In this document: piece by piece, positions 24,661 through 32,889 of the stretch
Numbering within the stretch: position 1 is the stretch's first letter
How the letters are laid out: every line of letters starts with the position of its first letter
Source: Streptosporangiaceae bacterium
GTDB lineage: Bacteria > Actinomycetota > Actinomycetes > Streptosporangiales > Streptosporangiaceae
Reading direction: 5' to 3'
DNA length: 34,581 nt
NCBI GenBank assembly: GCA_025964695.1
Contig: JAOPYK010000218.1
Location: 1 to 34,581 of the forward strand
Translations under genes and position numbers: made by a program
The notes under the pieces: generated by a model
Told to the model about the DNA's origin: nothing
What the model saw: the letters and a program-made list of their open reading frames with translations, nothing else
Database searches by the model: none

Positions 24661-25452
24661 GTGAGAGATCTGGACAGGCGCCAGGTGATGGCGGGCCTCG
24701 CCGCAGCCGGGGCCGGTGTGCTGGCGGCCGCTCTTCCCGAGGCGTTGCACTCCTGGTATCCGGCCGCGAAGGACGGCACCGCCGGTCCCCCGAAGCCCAC
24801 CACGCCGCCCGACCCGGGCTATGCGCACGGTCCGCTGCGGGCACTCCAGCGCCCGGTGCACACCCTGAGCCAGCTGAGCCCCGCGGCACCGCCCAACGCC
24901 GTCGCCCTGACCATCGACGACGGCCCGCACCCCAGGTACACCCCGATGATCCTGGACCTGCTGGCGGAGTTCCACGTGCCCGCCACGTTCAACATGATCG
25001 GTCTCCAGGTGAGCGAGTATCCCAAGCTGGTCCAGCGGATCGTGGCGGCCGGCCACCAGGTCGCCGACCACACGGTGACGCATCCGCTCAACCTGCCCCG
25101 GCTCCCGACCGCCAGGATCGCGGAGGAGATCGGCGGCGGCCATGACCGGATCGCCCAGACCACCGGCGTCGCGCCGAAGTTCTTCCGCTCTCCCGGCGGC
25201 AACTGGTCCCCCGCCGTCCTCGACACGGCCGCCGCGCACGGCATGATCTGTGTCGACTGGCAACTCGACCCGCGCGACTGGGACCAGCCCAGATCCAGCA
25301 CCGGCCATATCAGCACCACGCTGCTGCGGGCACAGCCGGGTGACATCCTGCTCTGCCACGACGGCGGCGGGCCCCGGCAACGCACGATCGAGGCTCTGCG
25401 CACCGTGATCCCCGCCCTCAAACAGCGCGGGCTGACCTTCATCGCGCTCTGA
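24661..25452 (+). CDS. Secreted polysaccharide deacetylase (NodB homology domain)
   Basis: The protein has 263 residues and begins with GTG 24661. The N-terminus DRRQVMAGLAAAGAGVLAAA looks like a Tat signal peptide (residues 5-24), so it probably acts outside the membrane or on the wall. The five NodB motifs are present: TIDDGPHPRYTP (84-95, metal Asp87), DHTVTHP (136-142, His137 and His141), RSPGGNW (176-182), DWQLDPRDW (199-207) and LLCHDGGG (230-237). Such enzymes remove N- or O-acetyl groups from chitin-like sugars, peptidoglycan or xylan. Its substrate is not determined. It converges with the MoaD-like gene with only 20 bases between stops. Confidence 0.9.
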   Translation: MRDLDRRQVMAGLAAAGAGVLAAALPEALHSWYPAAKDGTAGPPKPTTPPDPGYAHGPLRALQRPVHTLSQLSPAAPPNAVALTIDDGPHPRYTPMILDLLAEFHVPATFNMIGLQVSEYPKLVQRIVAAGHQVADHTVTHPLNLPRLPTARIAEEIGGGHDRIAQTTGVAPKFFRSPGGNWSPAVLDTAAAHGMICVDWQLDPRDWDQPRSSTGHISTTLLRAQPGDILLCHDGGGPRQRTIEALRTVIPALKQRGLTFIAL

Positions 25453-25472
25453 GCACCCGGAACGGCGCGGGG

Positions 25473-25751
25473 TCAGCCGCCGGCCACCGACGGCAGCACC
25501 TGGATCTCCGCGCCGTCGGCGACCAGCGCCGACTGGCCGCCCAGTGCCCGGCAGTTCTCGCCGTCGATGTAGACGTTGACGTAGCGGCGCAGCTCACCGC
25601 GCTCGTCGCGGATCCGCCGCTCCAGCCGAGGCCGGTGCTCGGCCAGCTCGTCCAGCACGGCGGCCAGCGTGCCGCAGGCCTCCAGCGTCAGCCGGCCCTC
25701 GCCGCCCGACTCCGCGCGCAGCGCCCCGGGAACGAGGAGCGTGACCGTCAC
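25473..25751 (-). CDS. MoaD/ThiS-family ubiquitin-like protein
   Basis: The 92-residue protein has a beta-grasp pattern and ends in VAGG, the di-glycine tail that sulfur carriers need for activation as adenylate and thiocarboxylate. Strands are seen in VTVTLLVPGALRAE, then a helix in LAAVLDELAEHRP, then YVNVYIDGENCRAL and ADGAEIQVLPSVAGG. GTG 25751 overlaps the stop of the BNR-propeller gene as GTGA, so both are made together. This two-gene pair recurs in actinomycetes; what the sulfur carrier does with a propeller protein is not known to me. Roles in molybdopterin or thiamine synthesis are possible but no such genes are near. Confidence 0.8.
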   Translation of the reverse strand: MTVTLLVPGALRAESGGEGRLTLEACGTLAAVLDELAEHRPRLERRIRDERGELRRYVNVYIDGENCRALGGQSALVADGAEIQVLPSVAGG

Positions 25752-26833
25752 AGTTCGGCCGCCCGCACGCAGAGCACGTCCGGCAGGTGCGCGGCGACCA
25801 GAGACCACGAGTCGCCCTCGTCGCGGCTGCCGTACACCTCACCGGAACGGGTGCCGAAGTACACACCGGCCGGGTCGGCGTCGTCGGCGCACATCGCGTC
25901 ACGCAGGACGGCCGGATAGAAAGGGCCCTCCGGCAGACCGGCGGTCAGCGGCTGCCAGCTCGCCCCCGCGTCCGCGGAACGGTAGACCCGGCACCGCTCG
26001 TCCGGCGGGAAGCGGAGGTCCCCGGCGGTGATCGGGAAGTTGTAGATCACATCCGCCCGGCGCGGATGCGCGACCATCGCGAAGCCGAAGTCGCTGGGCA
26101 GGCCGTCGGCGATCGACCGCCAGTCCGACCCGCCGTTGTCGGAGCGGTAGACGCCGTGGTGGTTCTGCGTATAGAGCCGGTCCGGATCGGCGGCGTCCCG
26201 GGCCACCTTGTGCACGCACTGACCGTATTCGGGGAACGGGTCGGGCAGAAAGCCGGCCGCGATGCCGTTGTTGCCCGGCCTCCAGCTCTTTCCGCCGTCG
26301 GCGCTGCGGTAGACCCCGCCGGTCGACATCGCGATCAGCAGCGAGCCGGGGTCGGCAGGGTGCGGCAGCACGGTGTGCACGGCCTGGCCGCCGAAACCGG
26401 CCTCCCAGTGCGGCCGGTGCGGGTGGTCCCACAGCGCGTCGACGAACTCGTAGGTCCGGCCGCCGTCCGCGGAGACGAACAGCGCCGAGGGTTCGACACC
26501 GGCGTACACCCGTTCGGGTTCGGCGGCCGGACCGGGCGCGATCTGCCAGACCCGCCCGAGGGTGGCGCCCGTCCGCGCCGGGAACGCCAGCGGGGCGTGG
26601 TCGGGCTCCTGCCAGCTGTGCCCGAGGTCGTCGCTGGTGGACAGGCTGGGCCCGAAGTGCGAGCTCGTCATGCCGGCCAGCAGCCGCGGCCGGCCGCGGC
26701 GCTTGTCGATGGCCACCGAATACACACCCGTCATCGGGAAGTGCGGACCCGTCACCTCCCAGGACGCGCGGTCGTCCTCGCTGCGAGCCAGGAAGAGTCC
26801 CTTACCCGTGCCGATCACCAGGAGCGCTGTCAT
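25748..26833 (-). CDS. BNR/Asp-box beta-propeller protein ('sialidase-like', probably not a sialidase)
   Basis: The 361-residue protein has six Asp-box type repeats (SxDxGxxW/Y): SDDLGHSW, SADGGRTY, SADGGKSW, SDNGGSDW, SADAGASW and SRDEGDSW. They fold as a beta-propeller like those of sialidases and the WD40-type BNR family. There is no signal peptide, and I see no sialidase arginine triad, so enzymatic hydrolysis of sialic acid is doubtful. The N-terminus TALLVIGTGKGLFLARSEDD and GVYSVAIDKR is typical of a conserved actinomycete family found beside a MoaD-like gene. It is translationally coupled to that gene. The function is unknown. Confidence 0.72.
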   Translation of the reverse strand: MTALLVIGTGKGLFLARSEDDRASWEVTGPHFPMTGVYSVAIDKRRGRPRLLAGMTSSHFGPSLSTSDDLGHSWQEPDHAPLAFPARTGATLGRVWQIAPGPAAEPERVYAGVEPSALFVSADGGRTYEFVDALWDHPHRPHWEAGFGGQAVHTVLPHPADPGSLLIAMSTGGVYRSADGGKSWRPGNNGIAAGFLPDPFPEYGQCVHKVARDAADPDRLYTQNHHGVYRSDNGGSDWRSIADGLPSDFGFAMVAHPRRADVIYNFPITAGDLRFPPDERCRVYRSADAGASWQPLTAGLPEGPFYPAVLRDAMCADDADPAGVYFGTRSGEVYGSRDEGDSWSLVAAHLPDVLCVRAAEL

Positions 26834-26930
26834 GGGGCCCAGTATGTCCGCCGCAGGCGCCGCGCGGGCCGCTCTCGCCGCTATCGGTCCAGGACGCCTA
26901 CCGCGCCGGGGGTGGCCGGACGCATCGTCT

Positions 26931-27731
26931 TCACCGGCGGACCATCTCGACGTCGATCTCGATCTGGACGATCGCCCCTATCGTCCCGATTCCGATCCGT
27001 ACGGCCTGGTTCCAATCCACGGCGAAGTCGTCCCGGCGCAGTTCGGTGACGGCGTGCAACCCGCACCGGGTACCGCCCCACTGGTCGGGCCCGGTGCCCA
27101 GATAAGTGGTGTCCAGCCGGACCTGCCTGCCGACTCCCCGGACGGTCAGCTCCCCGTCGATCGCCCATCGGTCCCCGTCGACCGGGGACACCGCCGTGCT
27201 GCGGAAGACGAGGTCGGGGTACACGTCGGTGTTCAGGAAGTCCGAGCTGCGCAGATGCGCGTCGCGCTGGTCGCTGCCGGTGTCGATGCTGGCGGCCTTC
27301 ATGGTCACCGCCACGCTGGATCGTTCCACCGGATCGCCGACCTCGACCTGGCCGCTGAACTCGGCGATGCGCCCGTGCACGCTCGCCAGGCCCAGGTGCA
27401 GGGCCCGCAGCCGGACCGAGGAGTGCACCGGGTCGATGTCCCATGTTCCCGGCTCGGGGAGCCGCCGGCCGCCCTCGTCCGCCAGCACGATGTCGTTGAG
27501 CGTGAGCCCGGCGTTGGTCACCAGGACGTTGCGGGCCAGCGGCCGATGCCCGGGCGCGGAGACGATCACCAGGTACGAGCCGGGGGTGATCCCCGAGATG
27601 GACGCCGCGCCGGTGGCGTCGGCGGCGGCCCGTCCCGCCTGGAGCCCGGCCGGGTGGGTCAGGGTGAGTACGGCGTGCTCGATCGGCCACCCGCCGGCAC
27701 CGAGCACCCGGGCGCGGAGCGTGGTGGTCAC
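26931..27731 (-). CDS. YceI-family lipocalin-like protein with an N-terminal carboxypeptidase-regulatory-like domain
   Basis: This 266-residue protein is a fusion. Residues about 1-85 form a beta-sandwich domain (ARVLGAGGWPIEHAVLTL and PGSYLVIVSAPGHRP), the same fold as in the two preceding gene products. Residues about 95-266 form a YceI domain: GTWDIDPVHSSVRLRA, FSGQVEVGDPVE, SDFLNTDVYPDLVFRS, GELTVRGVGRQV and FAVDWNQ. YceI proteins are eight-stranded barrels that bind isoprenoid or other lipid-like molecules. No signal peptide is present, so it seems cytoplasmic. GTG 27731 overlaps the upstream stop as GTGA. A carrier or scavenger of the compound exported by the MFS protein is a reasonable inference. 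Confidence 0.85.
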   Translation of the reverse strand: MTTTLRARVLGAGGWPIEHAVLTLTHPAGLQAGRAAADATGAASISGITPGSYLVIVSAPGHRPLARNVLVTNAGLTLNDIVLADEGGRRLPEPGTWDIDPVHSSVRLRALHLGLASVHGRIAEFSGQVEVGDPVERSSVAVTMKAASIDTGSDQRDAHLRSSDFLNTDVYPDLVFRSTAVSPVDGDRWAIDGELTVRGVGRQVRLDTTYLGTGPDQWGGTRCGLHAVTELRRDDFAVDWNQAVRIGIGTIGAIVQIEIDVEMVRR

Positions 27732-28540
27732 AGAACCTCACTCCCCACCGTGATGTCGGCTCGCGTGGGCCTGCCGTCGGCGACCCGCACCGAGACCGCG
27801 GCCGGCGTGTAGCCGGTCGTGACCAGGGTGTACTCGCCCGGCTGGAGATCGGTGAAGGAGAAGGTACCGTCGGCGTCGGTGGAGGCGTCCGCGACCACCT
27901 GGCCGGCCTCGTCCAGGAGGGTCAGGCCGGCCCCCTCGAACGGCTCGCCCAGGACCTGCACGCTGGCGTGCAGCGACCCGGTCGCCGCGATCTCCACCTC
28001 GTGGTGGGTCGGCTCTCCCTGGACGACGGTGACCGCGGTGGCCACCGGACGGTGCCCGGCGGCGGCGACCACGACCGTGTAGGTGCCCTTGGCCAGACGG
28101 GGGAAGGAGAAGCTCCCGTCCGCCGCGGTGCCGACCGCTCCGAGGACCTCGCCCCGGACATCGGTCACGGTCACCGTCGCTCCGTCCACCGGTTGACCCG
28201 ATGGAGCGGCGGTGGTCCCGGCGAGCCGTACCGTGCCCACCAGGCCGCCGGCGGCGGTCAGGGTCACGTCGTGGCGCACCGGCTGGTCGCCGACCGCAAC
28301 CAGCGCGGCGATCGGCTCATGCCCGGGTGCGGACGCGATGAGGAGATAGGTGCCGCCGGTCGCAGTGTCGAGCCGGTAGCGCCCGGCGTGGTCGGAGTAC
28401 GCGGATCCGATCTTGCGGCCGGACATGTCGGCCAGGGTGACGACCGCCTGCGCCACCGGTGCGGTGTCGTCCTCGACGATGCCGAACACCGTCAGGCGCC
28501 GCTCCAGCGGGGCCGTCTCTTTCAGGGCTTGCTCGTTCAT
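27728..28540 (-). CDS. Protein of three tandem carboxypeptidase-regulatory-like domains
   Basis: The protein has 270 residues made of three similar beta-sandwich repeats of about 85 residues: repeat 1 (about 15-95) with GGTYLLIASAPGHEP, repeat 2 (about 97-183) with KGTYTVVVAAAGHRP, and repeat 3 (about 187-268) with PGEYTLVTTGYTP. Each has a GxY(T/L)LVxxAxGHxP type strand-loop and a T(D/A)ADGxFSF-like turn, as in carboxypeptidase D regulatory and Cna-B type domains. No signal peptide or membrane segment is visible, which is unusual for this fold. It sits between the MarR gene (25 bases away) and the YceI fusion (GTGA overlap). Its function is unknown; a scaffold or ligand-binding role is inferred. 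Confidence 0.8.
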   Translation of the reverse strand: MNEQALKETAPLERRLTVFGIVEDDTAPVAQAVVTLADMSGRKIGSAYSDHAGRYRLDTATGGTYLLIASAPGHEPIAALVAVGDQPVRHDVTLTAAGGLVGTVRLAGTTAAPSGQPVDGATVTVTDVRGEVLGAVGTAADGSFSFPRLAKGTYTVVVAAAGHRPVATAVTVVQGEPTHHEVEIAATGSLHASVQVLGEPFEGAGLTLLDEAGQVVADASTDADGTFSFTDLQPGEYTLVTTGYTPAAVSVRVADGRPTRADITVGSEVL

Positions 28541-28565
28541 CAGATCCTTCGCAGTCGCTGGTGTG

Positions 28566-29066
28566 TCAGTGCGGGCATTCCGCGCGTCCCAGTGCCTCCA
28601 GGGCCGGCAACGCCTCTGCCAGGGCCGCCTGCTGGTCGGCCGGCAGCCGCCCGATCCGGTCGGCGAGGAAACCGGTGGCGCGGGTGCTCAGCTCCGCCAG
28701 GAGCCTGCGGCCCGCGGTGCTGATCCCGACCAGGCAGACCCGGCGGTCGTGCGGATCGTGCCGCCGGGCGATGAGACCCTGCTCGTCGAGAACGTCGACG
28801 AGGTGGGAGACGGTCGGTGTGCTGACCGCCATCCGTGCCGCCAGCTCTCCGATGCGCACCGGAGCACCGGCCGCGATGATGGCGAGTGCGGAGAGCCGGC
28901 TGGGGGTGAGGCCGGACATCCCGTCCTGGGTGCGCGTCCGGCGGTTCACCTCGTTCAGGGCGAGCCGCAACCGTCCCGCCAGCTCGGCCGGCGTCCCCTG
29001 TGCCGCCGGTGCCGCGGCGTCCGGTGCCGCGGCGTCCGGTGCCGCGGTACCGATAGGCGCGGTCAC
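28566..29066 (-). CDS. MarR-family transcriptional regulator
   Basis: The 166-residue regulator has a winged helix-turn-helix in residues about 50-110: SGLTPSRLSALAIIAAG, VRIGELAARMAVSTPTVSHL and VDVLDEQGLIARRHDPHDRR, the wing motif of MarR proteins. Such regulators usually repress their own operon and release DNA on binding an aromatic or lipophilic ligand. GTG 29066 overlaps the end of the MFS gene as GTGA, so it is co-translated. The N-terminal 25 residues are a low-complexity APDAA repeat coded by 15-bp tandem units (29006-29050). It probably controls the promoter upstream of 31456. Confidence 0.88.
   Translation of the reverse strand: MTAPIGTAAPDAAAPDAAAPAAQGTPAELAGRLRLALNEVNRRTRTQDGMSGLTPSRLSALAIIAAGAPVRIGELAARMAVSTPTVSHLVDVLDEQGLIARRHDPHDRRVCLVGISTAGRRLLAELSTRATGFLADRIGRLPADQQAALAEALPALEALGRAECPH
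29006..29050. repeat. 15-bp tandem repeats in the MarR N-terminus
   Basis: CCGGTGCCGCGGCGT is present twice (29006 and 29021), followed by a third copy whose last bases differ (29036-29050). The units encode the APDAA repeats at the start of the MarR protein and keep the frame. Confidence 0.8.
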
Positions 29067-31456
29067 GGTGCCTCGCCTCCGAGTGTCACCTCTACGGCCG
29101 CCGGGGCATCGGCTCCGACCTGGACGGTGACGGTGGCCGGCAGGTGACCGGCGGCGACCACGGTGTACTGCCCGTCGGGCAGGCCGCTGAAGCGGTAGCC
29201 GCCCGAGCCGTCGGTGACGCTACTCGCCACCACCTCACCGCTCCCATCGGTGGCGGTCGCCGTCATCCCGGCCAGCGGAGTGCCCCGCGGAGAAAGGATC
29301 ACGCCGTTCACCTCACCGGAGGGGACGGCGGCATCGCTCTCGAGGACGAAGTCCTGCGCGATGTCCCGGCTCCCGACCAGCACGGCGGCGGCGGAGGGCC
29401 GCCGGTCCCGGGCGGAGACGATCAGGATGTAGCTGCCCGGAGCGACCGCGTCGATGGCGTACCGGCCGTCGGGCGCCGTCGAGGTGCGCGCGAGCTGCCG
29501 CCCGTCCGTGCCGGTGACCGTGATCGCCGCGTCGGCCACCGGGCGGCCGGCTCGGTCGCGGATGACACCGGCGACCTTCCGGTGCCCGTGCGCCGCTGCG
29601 TGCCGCCCGTTGTTCCGGCTGCCGTTCACCGCGTCGTGGCGCGCCCGTACCATGTCCGGAACCGCCAGCTCACTGAGCGCGACGCCGGCCTCACCGGTGA
29701 CCCCGGCCAGCTCCGAGCCGAGCGACTCCTGGTCGGCGGCCGGTCTCCGGAAGCCACCGGTCATCGCCGACGCGATCGCGGCCACGACACAGGCGACGAT
29801 GGCGAACCAGAACGCAATGGTCAGCCCGTCGTGGAATGGGCCGGTGATGAGGTGCGGGAAGAAGCTGCGGCCGGTCAGGTACTGGGCGTGGGCGGCCGGC
29901 AGCTGGTGCAGGACCGGGCCGAGCAACTGCTGCATCGGGTTGTAGCCGAGGAAGGCGGCGAACAGCACCGCGATCGGCGGCAGCTGCGAGATGCCCTGGG
30001 CGGTCTGGTCGGGCACGCCCTGCGCCACGAGGCCGTCGTGCATCGCGGTGGGCAGTCCGTGCGACAGGCCCAGGACCATCAGGCTGAAGAAGATCCCGAT
30101 GGACAGCACCATGGAGGAGTTCTGGAAGGTCGCGGTCATCCCCGCGCCGACCCCGCGCTGGTTCGCCGGCACGGAGTTCATGATCTCGGCGCGGTTCGGT
30201 GAGGCGAACATGCCGGAGCCGATGCCGTTGATGGCCAGCAGCACGGCGAACCAGCCGTAGGAGAAGTTGACCGGCAGCGCCAGCATCAGCGCGAAGCTCA
30301 CCGCGGTGACCAGTGCGCCGGCGATGGTGAAGAAGCGGGGACCGATCCTGTCGGAGAGCGCCCCCGACAGCGGAGCGGTGATGAGGAACCCGATGGTCAG
30401 TGGGATCATGTAGATGCCCGCCCAGAGCGGGGTGTCCTGGAAGCTGTATCCGTGTTGCGGCAGCCAGATGCCCTGCAGCCAGATGATCAGCATGAACTGC
30501 AGGCCGCCTCGGCCGAGCGCGGTGAGCAGGCTGGCGATGTTCCCGGCACTGAAGGCCCGGATGCGGAACAGCGACAGGCGGAAGAGCGGTTCCTCGACCT
30601 TGAGCTCGATCATGACGAAGGCGATCAGCACCGCGATCCCGCCGAGGAGCGCTGACAGGACCCACGGATTGGTCCATCCCATGGTGTGACCCTGGTACGG
30701 CTGGATGCCGTAGGTGATGCCGACCAGCACGGAGATGAGGCCGACGGCGAAGGTCAGGTTGCCCCACCAATCCATCTTGGCCCTCTGCCGTACCCCGGTG
30801 TCGTGCAGCTTGAGGTAGGCCCAGATGGTGCCGAAGACGCCGAAGGGCACGGAGACCAGGAAGATGAAGTGCCAGTTCTGCGGGCCGAGCACACCACCGA
30901 GGATCAGTCCGACGAAGGAACCGGCGATCGCGGCGATGGCGTTGATGCCGAGCGCGGTGCCGCGTTTGTGCGCGGGGAACGCGTCGGTGAGGATCGCGGT
31001 GGAGTTCGCGAACAGCAGCGCGCCGCCGATGCCCTGGACGATGCGCCAGCCGATCAGCCAGAGGGCCGCGGAGGAGCCCTGCATCCAGCACACCGAGAGC
31101 AGGATGGAGCAGACGGTGAACACCGCGAAGCCGAGGTTGTACATCCGTACCCGGCCGAACATGTCCCCGAGCCGGCCGAACGACACCACCAGCACGGCGG
31201 TGACGACCATGAAGCCCATCATCATCCACAGCAGATAGCTGGTGTTGCTGGACTGCAGCGGGTTCAGCTTGATCCCGTCGAAGATGTTCGGCAGCGCGAT
31301 GAGCACGATCGACTGATTGATCATGACCATCAGCACACCGAGCGTCGTGTTCGACAGCGCGATCCATTTGTAGCGCGGGCCCGGTTCGTGCGTGCCCTTC
31401 CGTGAGCGGGAGACGGCCTCCGTTGATGTTCCGGTCGCCTGCACGGCGCTAGTCAT
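29063..31456 (-). CDS. MFS (DHA2/EmrB-type) transporter with two C-terminal carboxypeptidase-regulatory-like domains
   Basis: This 797-residue protein has an N-terminal MFS part of about 13-14 helices (about residues 28-568), with motif A as GRLGDMFGRVRMY, and resembles drug and lipid exporters of the DHA2 group. A charged linker (about 569-624) leads to two beta-sandwich domains (about 625-707 and 715-795) with PGSYILIVSARDRRP and DGQYTVVAAGHLP, the same type as in the two downstream proteins. An MFS protein with such a tail is unusual; with 14 helices the tail would be inside the cell, with 13 outside. ATG 31456 follows AGGGAGC. It is the first gene of the MFS-MarR-repeat-YceI operon. The substrate is unknown; a lipophilic compound is likely. 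Confidence 0.88.
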   Translation of the reverse strand: MTSAVQATGTSTEAVSRSRKGTHEPGPRYKWIALSNTTLGVLMVMINQSIVLIALPNIFDGIKLNPLQSSNTSYLLWMMMGFMVVTAVLVVSFGRLGDMFGRVRMYNLGFAVFTVCSILLSVCWMQGSSAALWLIGWRIVQGIGGALLFANSTAILTDAFPAHKRGTALGINAIAAIAGSFVGLILGGVLGPQNWHFIFLVSVPFGVFGTIWAYLKLHDTGVRQRAKMDWWGNLTFAVGLISVLVGITYGIQPYQGHTMGWTNPWVLSALLGGIAVLIAFVMIELKVEEPLFRLSLFRIRAFSAGNIASLLTALGRGGLQFMLIIWLQGIWLPQHGYSFQDTPLWAGIYMIPLTIGFLITAPLSGALSDRIGPRFFTIAGALVTAVSFALMLALPVNFSYGWFAVLLAINGIGSGMFASPNRAEIMNSVPANQRGVGAGMTATFQNSSMVLSIGIFFSLMVLGLSHGLPTAMHDGLVAQGVPDQTAQGISQLPPIAVLFAAFLGYNPMQQLLGPVLHQLPAAHAQYLTGRSFFPHLITGPFHDGLTIAFWFAIVACVVAAIASAMTGGFRRPAADQESLGSELAGVTGEAGVALSELAVPDMVRARHDAVNGSRNNGRHAAAHGHRKVAGVIRDRAGRPVADAAITVTGTDGRQLARTSTAPDGRYAIDAVAPGSYILIVSARDRRPSAAAVLVGSRDIAQDFVLESDAAVPSGEVNGVILSPRGTPLAGMTATATDGSGEVVASSVTDGSGGYRFSGLPDGQYTVVAAGHLPATVTVQVGADAPAAVEVTLGGEAP

Positions 31457-31471
31457 GGGCGAGTGCTCCCT

Positions 31472-31500
31472 AAAAGTTGCTTGTGGCTAACTAACTATAT
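31472..31500 (-). promoter_or_regulatory. Promoter and possible MarR operator of the MFS operon
   Basis: On the minus strand TATAGT (31499-31494) can act as -10, and GTTAGTTAG directly follows it, in an A/T-rich patch (AACTTTTAGGG ends it). Short TTAG repeats over a -10 are common MarR operator positions, but no clear full dyad is seen. Confidence 0.4.
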
Positions 31501-31576
31501 GGGCGCTCTCGTCCCACCCTGACGCCGAGGGGGTGGGTTTGTACGTGATGCTCGACACCCACCCTCGGCCGTCGGC

Positions 31577-31860
31577 TCAGCGGGTGCCGGTGAAGGTGTC
31601 GACGTTGGGGCTCTTCCAGCGACCTCCCTGGCGTACCGCGTCCACGGCCGGCATGGCGACGGCGTAGCAGGTCCGGCCGCCGGAGGTGCGCGTGTTGCGC
31701 TGGTCCGCGAAGATCAGCAACCGGATGTGATCGCCCCGCAACGTCTTCACGGCGCTGTCGGTGACCGTCGTGGTAAGTACCGGCTTCTGCCCCGGGGCCC
31801 GCTCGCCGACCACGCCCGACAGGGCGTTGCGCGGTGAAAGGGTGATCCCGGCCGGCTGAC
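31577..31860 (-). pseudogene. C-terminal fragment of an unidentified exported protein, perhaps Mce-associated type
   Basis: From about 31860 to the stop at 31577 one frame reads LSPRNALSGVVGERAPGQK, then VLTTTVTDSAVKTLRGDH, LLIFADQRNTRT and WKSPNVDTFTG. The order (Val-rich strand, ADQRNTRT, C-terminal DTF) resembles the last strand set of actinobacterial Mce-associated NTF2-like proteins. No signal or membrane helix precedes it, since the frame runs into the DMT transporter gene; the first possible start is GTG 31813. A remnant is more likely than a gene of 78 residues, though the latter is not excluded. Confidence 0.4.
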
Positions 31861-31863
31861 GCG

Positions 31864-32889
31864 CTACGTCGTGGACATGCGCTCCTCGACCCTGCGGTGG
31901 TTCCCCGTGTACGCCACGACCTCGGGAGGTGCCGCGCTGGAGCCGGGGCCCGGGCCGGGTGCGGGTAGTACCGCCCGTGGGCGCTGCTCGTGATGGGGGA
32001 ACGTCAGGACCGCCAGCGCGGCCAGCAGCAGGCCGCCGATCCGCAGCGCGAGCAGGATCCCATCGCGTGGCCATGGCTGCCCGGACAGCAGGGTTCCCGC
32101 CAGAAGCAGATGTGCCTTCGCCGTGATGGTGACGACCGTGACCACGATGGACAACCGGCAGCGCTGCAGGGCGACCTGCAGCAGCCCCAGGCCGAGGGCG
32201 CCGGCCAGAAGAACGACGTAGGGGTGTGGAGTGGCGAACAGACCGGAACGGTGGCTCCGCATCATCCAGGCGGTGCCCATGCCGGACAGCTCCGCGGTGC
32301 CCAGCAGGACACCCGCCCCGATGCCGTAGGCGACTCCGGTCAGTGGCCGGGCATGGCGGCCGTCGACCCCGTGGTCCCGGCTGCCGAGCATCCAGATCGG
32401 GAGCAGCACCGACGGCACGGCGACCACGGCCGGCTTCCACAGGGGCACCGCGACCGCCCACGCGGGTCCGGCGAGCCGTACGGAATCCCCTGGCGGCCCG
32501 CCGGGCAACCCGGGAACCGGCAGCAGCCCCGCGGACAGCGCCAAGGCCACCAGCGCCGTCACGGTGACGGTCATGGCCAGCCATTCGCGTGCGCTCAGAC
32601 GCTCACCGAACCAGCCGATCCCGATCAGCAGCAGGAACACCAGGCCCGACCCGAAGACCGGTACGGCCACGCCGAGCGGCAGCGTGCTGAGCACCGCACC
32701 CTCCATCGCGAAGCCGAGGAGGATCATCAGCAGACCGAGCAACCACCATCGGCTGCCGAGGACCTGACCCACCAGGCGAAAAGGCCGGCGGCCGGAGAGC
32801 CGCTGCATCCGGCCCGAGGCGATTTTGAAGATGGCGAAGCTCATGAAATAGACGGCCATCGTCGCACCGGCGAGCACGACCACGTCCAT
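31864..32889 (-). CDS. Multi-helix transporter of the DMT/EamA-like type
   Basis: The protein has 341 residues with about nine to ten hydrophobic helices, and ATG 32889 follows GAGGAG. The N-terminal VVVLAGATMAVYFMSFAIFK and the pair LSTLPLGVAVPVFGSGLVF/WFGERLSAREWLA look like the two repeats of drug/metabolite transporters, where a short loop with ER..(S/A)..EW is common. The last 45 residues are Pro/Ser/Ala-rich with no fold and end at MSTT, next to the fragment at 31577, so the end may have been reshaped by a rearrangement. Substrate not predictable. The family assignment is moderate. Confidence 0.65.
   Translation of the reverse strand: MDVVVLAGATMAVYFMSFAIFKIASGRMQRLSGRRPFRLVGQVLGSRWWLLGLLMILLGFAMEGAVLSTLPLGVAVPVFGSGLVFLLLIGIGWFGERLSAREWLAMTVTVTALVALALSAGLLPVPGLPGGPPGDSVRLAGPAWAVAVPLWKPAVVAVPSVLLPIWMLGSRDHGVDGRHARPLTGVAYGIGAGVLLGTAELSGMGTAWMMRSHRSGLFATPHPYVVLLAGALGLGLLQVALQRCRLSIVVTVVTITAKAHLLLAGTLLSGQPWPRDGILLALRIGGLLLAALAVLTFPHHEQRPRAVLPAPGPGPGSSAAPPEVVAYTGNHRRVEERMSTT

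Noticed and set aside
25748-26833. True sialidase
   Set aside because: Asp-boxes are present but no arginine triad, FRIP motif or signal peptide is visible.
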